The notes under the pieces were generated by a model, which did not search any database, was not told the origin of the DNA, and saw only the letters and a list, made by a program, of their open reading frames with translations. Below are positions 60,331-64,000 of a DNA stretch of 64,000 nucleotides, piece by piece; the first letter of the stretch is position 1, and every line of letters starts with the position of its first letter. Source of the DNA: Siphonodentalium dalli (lineage: Eukaryota > Mollusca > Scaphopoda > Gadilida > Siphonodentaliidae); contig CP136066.1 in the NCBI GenBank assembly GCA_032622095.1, positions 108,273,319 to 108,337,318 on the forward strand, given 5' to 3'. A program made the position numbers and the translations under genes.

Positions 60331-60876
60331 TTAGTGGAGAAATGTTTGAAATTAATTTCATTTACACAATATAATCCATTTACTGAAACTTTTTGACTTT
60401 CCTTTATCATTCTATTGACTGCTCAGCATAAAATTATTAACGCCTCCCCATGTTGAACTAGACACTCTCATTCAATGATATAATAGGGGTTTCATGTGAT
60501 ATAATAAATTATTAAATTCAATATATTTTTTTTAATAATCAAAATGTTCAAATGATCACAGACCCCTATGCCGTTGGAAGCCCCTACACCCTCCGGGAAC
60601 CTGTTTAACATAAAAATGTGTAGGGGTCTGCCAAATATATAGAGTTATAGCCTGTCGATCATCAAAAGTACGACAAACATTTCCAATCTAAACATTGCAA
60701 TTGTAAACAAATTTGGGTGAAAAAATTCCAAGCGTAATTTCTAAGTATCCTTAAGGATTTCCACTCACCCTACTGGCTTAATATTGTGAAAACTCACAAC
60801 AGTTGATAGTAAATTAACTTCAAAGAAGATGCAGATGATTCAGCTGGATGATTAAGAAAGTTATTATCTTTTTCAG

Positions 60877-61029
60877 AACATTGATGTGAGATTCATTGAG
60901 TACATGCCGTTCGACGGAAATAAATGGAATTCCAAGAAGATGTTCAGTTATCGTGAAATGTTGGATAAAATTAAAGAGAAGTGGCCAGAAATAGAGAAAA
61001 TAGCAGACCAGGCTAACGATACATCTAAG
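60877..61029 (+). CDS. MOCS1: MOCS1 coding exon 6
   Basis: 153 bases after TTTTTCAG, ending at GTGCAC in phase 0. Encodes [18 protein letters not shown], then [19 protein letters not shown] and [14 protein letters not shown]. '[13 protein letters not shown](K/R)W' is diagnostic of MOCS1A/MoaA. The next expected segment, with the C-terminal C-x2-C...C cluster that binds GTP, is not found up to base 64000, so the gene continues outside. The six exons total 894 bases, 298 codons. Confidence 0.96.
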
Positions 61030-61069
61030 GTGCACATGTCAAGTTATACAATCATTTAGTGATATATTA

Positions 61070-61319
61070 CCACTTTCATGATGGGAGCTGCATTGGTGCA
61101 GCATTAAAGATCCTGTGTCAGTGAATTTTCTTATATATGCGAGTCTCCCATAGCCTCTCTGCTTTCTTTGTGTGGGTATCCACCGTCTGTGGTTCCCTAG
61201 TCATGTTTAATATTTATATATAATATATATTTAAGATTTAGGAGACTCGCATATATATGAGAAAACATTGGCACAGGGTTTTGTTTGCAAAATTTCAGGA
61301 AGCTCCAGTCATGGAACAG
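61070..61319. mobile_element. Diverged TTAA-type MITE
   Basis: Ends 'cactttcatgatgggagctg' and 'aagctccagtcatggaacag'. Its centre is replaced by a segment (61155-61212) that also occurs at 62128-62187 ('cctctctgctttctttgtgt'). Directly follows MOCS1 exon 6. Confidence 0.6.
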
Positions 61320-61417
61320 TTAGAATGCATGGTGCAGATACAGTCTGTTTCTTGAACTAATTATCTGAATTTCCTGCAAAATAATGGATGGCAAAGGGTT
61401 CTAATTTACAACTATAA

Positions 61418-61655
61418 CTCTTTCACGATGGGAGCTGTGCTGGTGCAGCATTAAAGATCCTGTGCCAGTGCATTCTCTTCTATATGCAATTCTCCCATAT
61501 ATAAGAGAATGCACTGGCTTACAAAATCAATATTGTTAGGCCAATGTATTCTGTTTTATATGAGAGGCTCCCTATGGGAGACTCGCATATATAAGAGAAT
61601 GCATTGACACTGGGTTTTCGCAAAATTTCAGGAAGCTTATGTCATGGAAGGAGGG
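61418..61655. mobile_element. TTAA-type MITE
   Basis: Begins ctctttcacgatgggagctg and ends aagcttatgtcatggaagga-ggg followed by TTAA (61656-61659). Contains the aatgcattctc palindromic modules. Confidence 0.65.
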
Positions 61656-62187
61656 TTAAGCAGGAATGGGCTACAAGCGGTTCAACTCTATTGAGGGGCT
61701 CTTTATACAGAGATCACACCTTCCTCAAAACTGAGTAATTAATTAACTGGTCGACCTCCCACACCATTTATCCAAAAATGTAATGAAGATTAGAATCTAG
61801 TGTCACAAACTAGCTATCGAAAGTGGATGATAGAAGAAAACAGCAAAGAATGCGAGGTACTGTCCATTGTGTATGAGATGAATTTAATCCGGTGTTAACT
61901 TGCAACACTTTGCACAAATTCGGGAGAATTATGTCCCAGATTACTACTGGAAGCCCTACACATTTAAGAAAATAGTAAGTTTAGAAAATAAAAACCTGAT
62001 GAAACAACTAGCCATATTCTTGAAACTAGTGATGAAAGAATACAGTAAAGAGGCCCAGAGATGTCGACCCATATAGACACCTATTAACCACATCCTATTT
62101 GTCTAACATAGGGAGGTTGAATCATTGCCTCTCTGCTTTCTTTGTGTGGGTATCCTCCATCTGTGGTTCTCTAGTCTTGTTTAATTA

Positions 62188-63020
62188 GCTCACCTGAGAC
62201 GAAGTCTCCGGTGGAGCTATAGTCATCACTCCTCGTCCGTCGTCCGTCGGGCCGTCCGTCCGTCTGTCTGTCCGTCCGTCTGTCCATCCGTCAACTTTTT
62301 TAAAAACATCTTCTCCTCTGAAACCATCATACCAAATTGGTTCATATTTGGTGTGGATGTTCCCTAGGTGACTCTCATTCAGATTTGTTCAAATGAGGTC
62401 ACTGGGTCAAATAGTTGCCAAACCAGGGTCATAACTCTATTCCTCCACAGTAATTCTTACAACAACTTCTTGATCATAACCATTGTGCCGATTTAGCTAA
62501 TATTTGGTATGGAGGGTCCTTGGTGACTGGTGTTCAGATTTGTTCAAATGAGGTCACCCGGTCAATTAGTTGAGAAACCAGGGCCATAACTCATAGTAAT
62601 TCTTACAATGACTTCATCTACAAAAATATTCGGCTGATTTAGCTTATATTTGGTACTGAGGGACCTTGGGTGACTGGGAATCAGATTTGTTCAAATTGGA
62701 TCACTGGGTCATTGGGGGCAGAGCCAGGGACATAACTCTAAAAACCAAAAAATTACATTTTTGTATTTTGATCATATTTGGTGTGGATGTTCCCTAGGTG
62801 ACTGTCATTCAGATTTGTTCAAATGAGGTCACTGTGTCAAACAGTTGCGAAACCAGGGCCATAACTATATTCCTCCTTGGTAATTCTTATAACGACTTCT
62901 TGTCTATAACCATTGTGCCGATTTAGTTTATATTTGGTATGTGGGGTCATTGAATGACTGGGGTTCAGATTTGTTCAAATGGGGTCACTGGGTCAAATTC
63001 GGGTGCAGGCAGGGCCATAA
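62188..63020. repeat. TAGCTCACCTGAG-family repeat
   Basis: A head that can fold (tagctcacctgagacgaagt / ctccggtggagcta) is followed by a gtccgtccgtctgtc run. Then come four units of 'atatttggt.tg.agg.tcc', 'tcagatttgttcaaatgagg', 'tcactgggtcaaa', 'agggccataactc'. This layout is familiar from bivalve genomes. Confidence 0.75.
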
Positions 63021-63354
63021 TTCCCAAAAAAATAATAAAAAATTCAGGAACTCCTTGATCAATTTAACATACAAAAAAATTTATCACCCTCCCCCCATAT
63101 GACCCAGAACCCCACCCTGCCCCCAACCAACAGCATTCCACCCTATCTCATTTCCTAACTCACAGGATCTCCCCCACCAGCATATTAAGTCAATTGTATT
63201 AGCTACAGACAGAGAGAGTTAATATAAATACACACACAGGCATCAATTGAGATGTTTATCAGACTGACAGGTGTGAACTTAATGCACCAGACAGCACTCA
63301 TGCCAATGTGTGTTATTAAAATAAAAACAAATTATTGTTCTCTAACCTGAATTT

Positions 63355-63769
63355 AGTGTGTCTGGCATTTGCAGAATGAGGTTCCCAGAGGGTGAATTTA
63401 GTTATGCTACCCTGCACAGCAGTCTAGCATCACCAAATACACTAGCCAGGGTCCTCATTCTGCTTAAGCCTCATCTTCTGGGAAGTATATAGGCACTTAA
63501 ATTGATATTTTTACTTACTTTTTCCCTTCTATTTAGTTTCTATATCCCCTAATTTGTGAATATAAAATGCATAATTGAGGTGCCCAGTGGGTGCACATCA
63601 CCAACTTTAACTGGAGAACTTCAATCTAATGCTATGTCTCCCATAGCAGTTGAGGCCTACACAGAATGAGGTCCTCAGAGGGTGAATTTGGTGATGCTAG
63701 CCCGCATTGCAGGATTGTGTCATTAAATTCACCCTTATGGGACCTCATTGTGCAAATGTCAGACACTAT
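63355..63769. mobile_element. Inverted-repeat element near the window end
   Basis: TAGTGTGTCTGGCATTTGCA at the left against TGCAAATGTCAGACACTA at the right, followed inward by 'gaatgaggttcccagagggtg' and its inverse. The motif 'tgaggtc.tcagagggtgaat' recurs at 63667. Target duplication not clear. Confidence 0.6.
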
Positions 63770-64000
63770 GTTCAGGCTTGGCTGTTCGAATATTATGTTC
63801 TTAACCACCAGTATCCAATTGAACTCATTATACCCTGAAAAGAAAACTTGGCGGGGGGGGGGGGGGGTATATTGGATTGAATTTGTCAGTATCTATGTCA
63901 GACTGTTTTCCCATCCATCCATCTGTCATTATGTCTCTATCCGTCCATCAATTGTTTTATTCTCCAGATACATATTAAAGACCAAATGGGTTTAAATATT

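Overview
The window is animal nuclear DNA: AT-rich, with split genes, GT-AG introns of 0.5 to 11 kb and a very high load of DNA transposons. Two conserved genes are certain. At the left, on the minus strand, is the 5' part of SMAD4 (four coding exons between 8249 and 630: MH1 domain and start of the linker). At the right, on the plus strand, is the 5' part of MOCS1 (six coding exons between 41178 and 61029: mitochondrial leader plus radical-SAM core). Both run off the window. They point away from each other and are separated by about 33 kb with no recognisable host gene. Several repeat families resemble ones I associate with bivalve molluscs (the cttcgtccgtctgtccgtccg tails, the TAGCTCACCTGAG family, and ataactc / gagttatgaccc tandem units). 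A lophotrochozoan, probably a bivalve, is my best guess, but this is an inference.

Layout. 1-8249: SMAD4 exons, with introns holding a tandem ~160-bp array, MITEs with TTAA or TA target duplications and a dispersed ~400-bp repeat. 8250-12234: SMAD4 upstream region and GC-rich minisatellites. 12235-18151: a degraded minus-strand hAT transposon whose split transposase is interrupted by two younger elements (14064-15101 and 16700-17818). 18756-23035: a solitary hAT end, a THAP-like exon with a TATA box, a nearly complete 2684-bp hAT element (19563-22246) with a perfect 8-bp target duplication, and a broken SWIM-like exon on the minus strand. 24580-27500: a foldback structure built of ~340-390 bp units, containing a second CAG...CTG element. 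28148-33160: a 5-kb inverted-repeat element interrupted by a 5'-truncated LINE flanked by a 102-bp direct repeat. 35533-38905: a TGATATCA-rich array split by a 2865-bp long-TIR element with a 9-bp target duplication, itself carrying a TTAA MITE. 39947-40979: a non-autonomous hAT element just upstream of MOCS1. 41178-64000: MOCS1, whose large intron 3 carries a minisatellite, a 590-bp palindrome, several MITEs and a duplicated repeat block, and whose intron 5 carries a further hAT-like element.

The host genes act in unrelated pathways (BMP/TGF-beta signalling; molybdenum cofactor synthesis), and I see nothing linking them functionally. The biological interest lies in the nested transposons. 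Several insertions can be read to the base from their target duplications, and one inverted-repeat arm still preserves the empty site of the MITE inserted in the other. I found no convincing sign of a wholly new system. The best leads are the modular 9-bp-TSD element, the CAG...CTG family with 7-bp duplications, the LINE with the very long duplication, and the THAP-like exon inside transposon debris.
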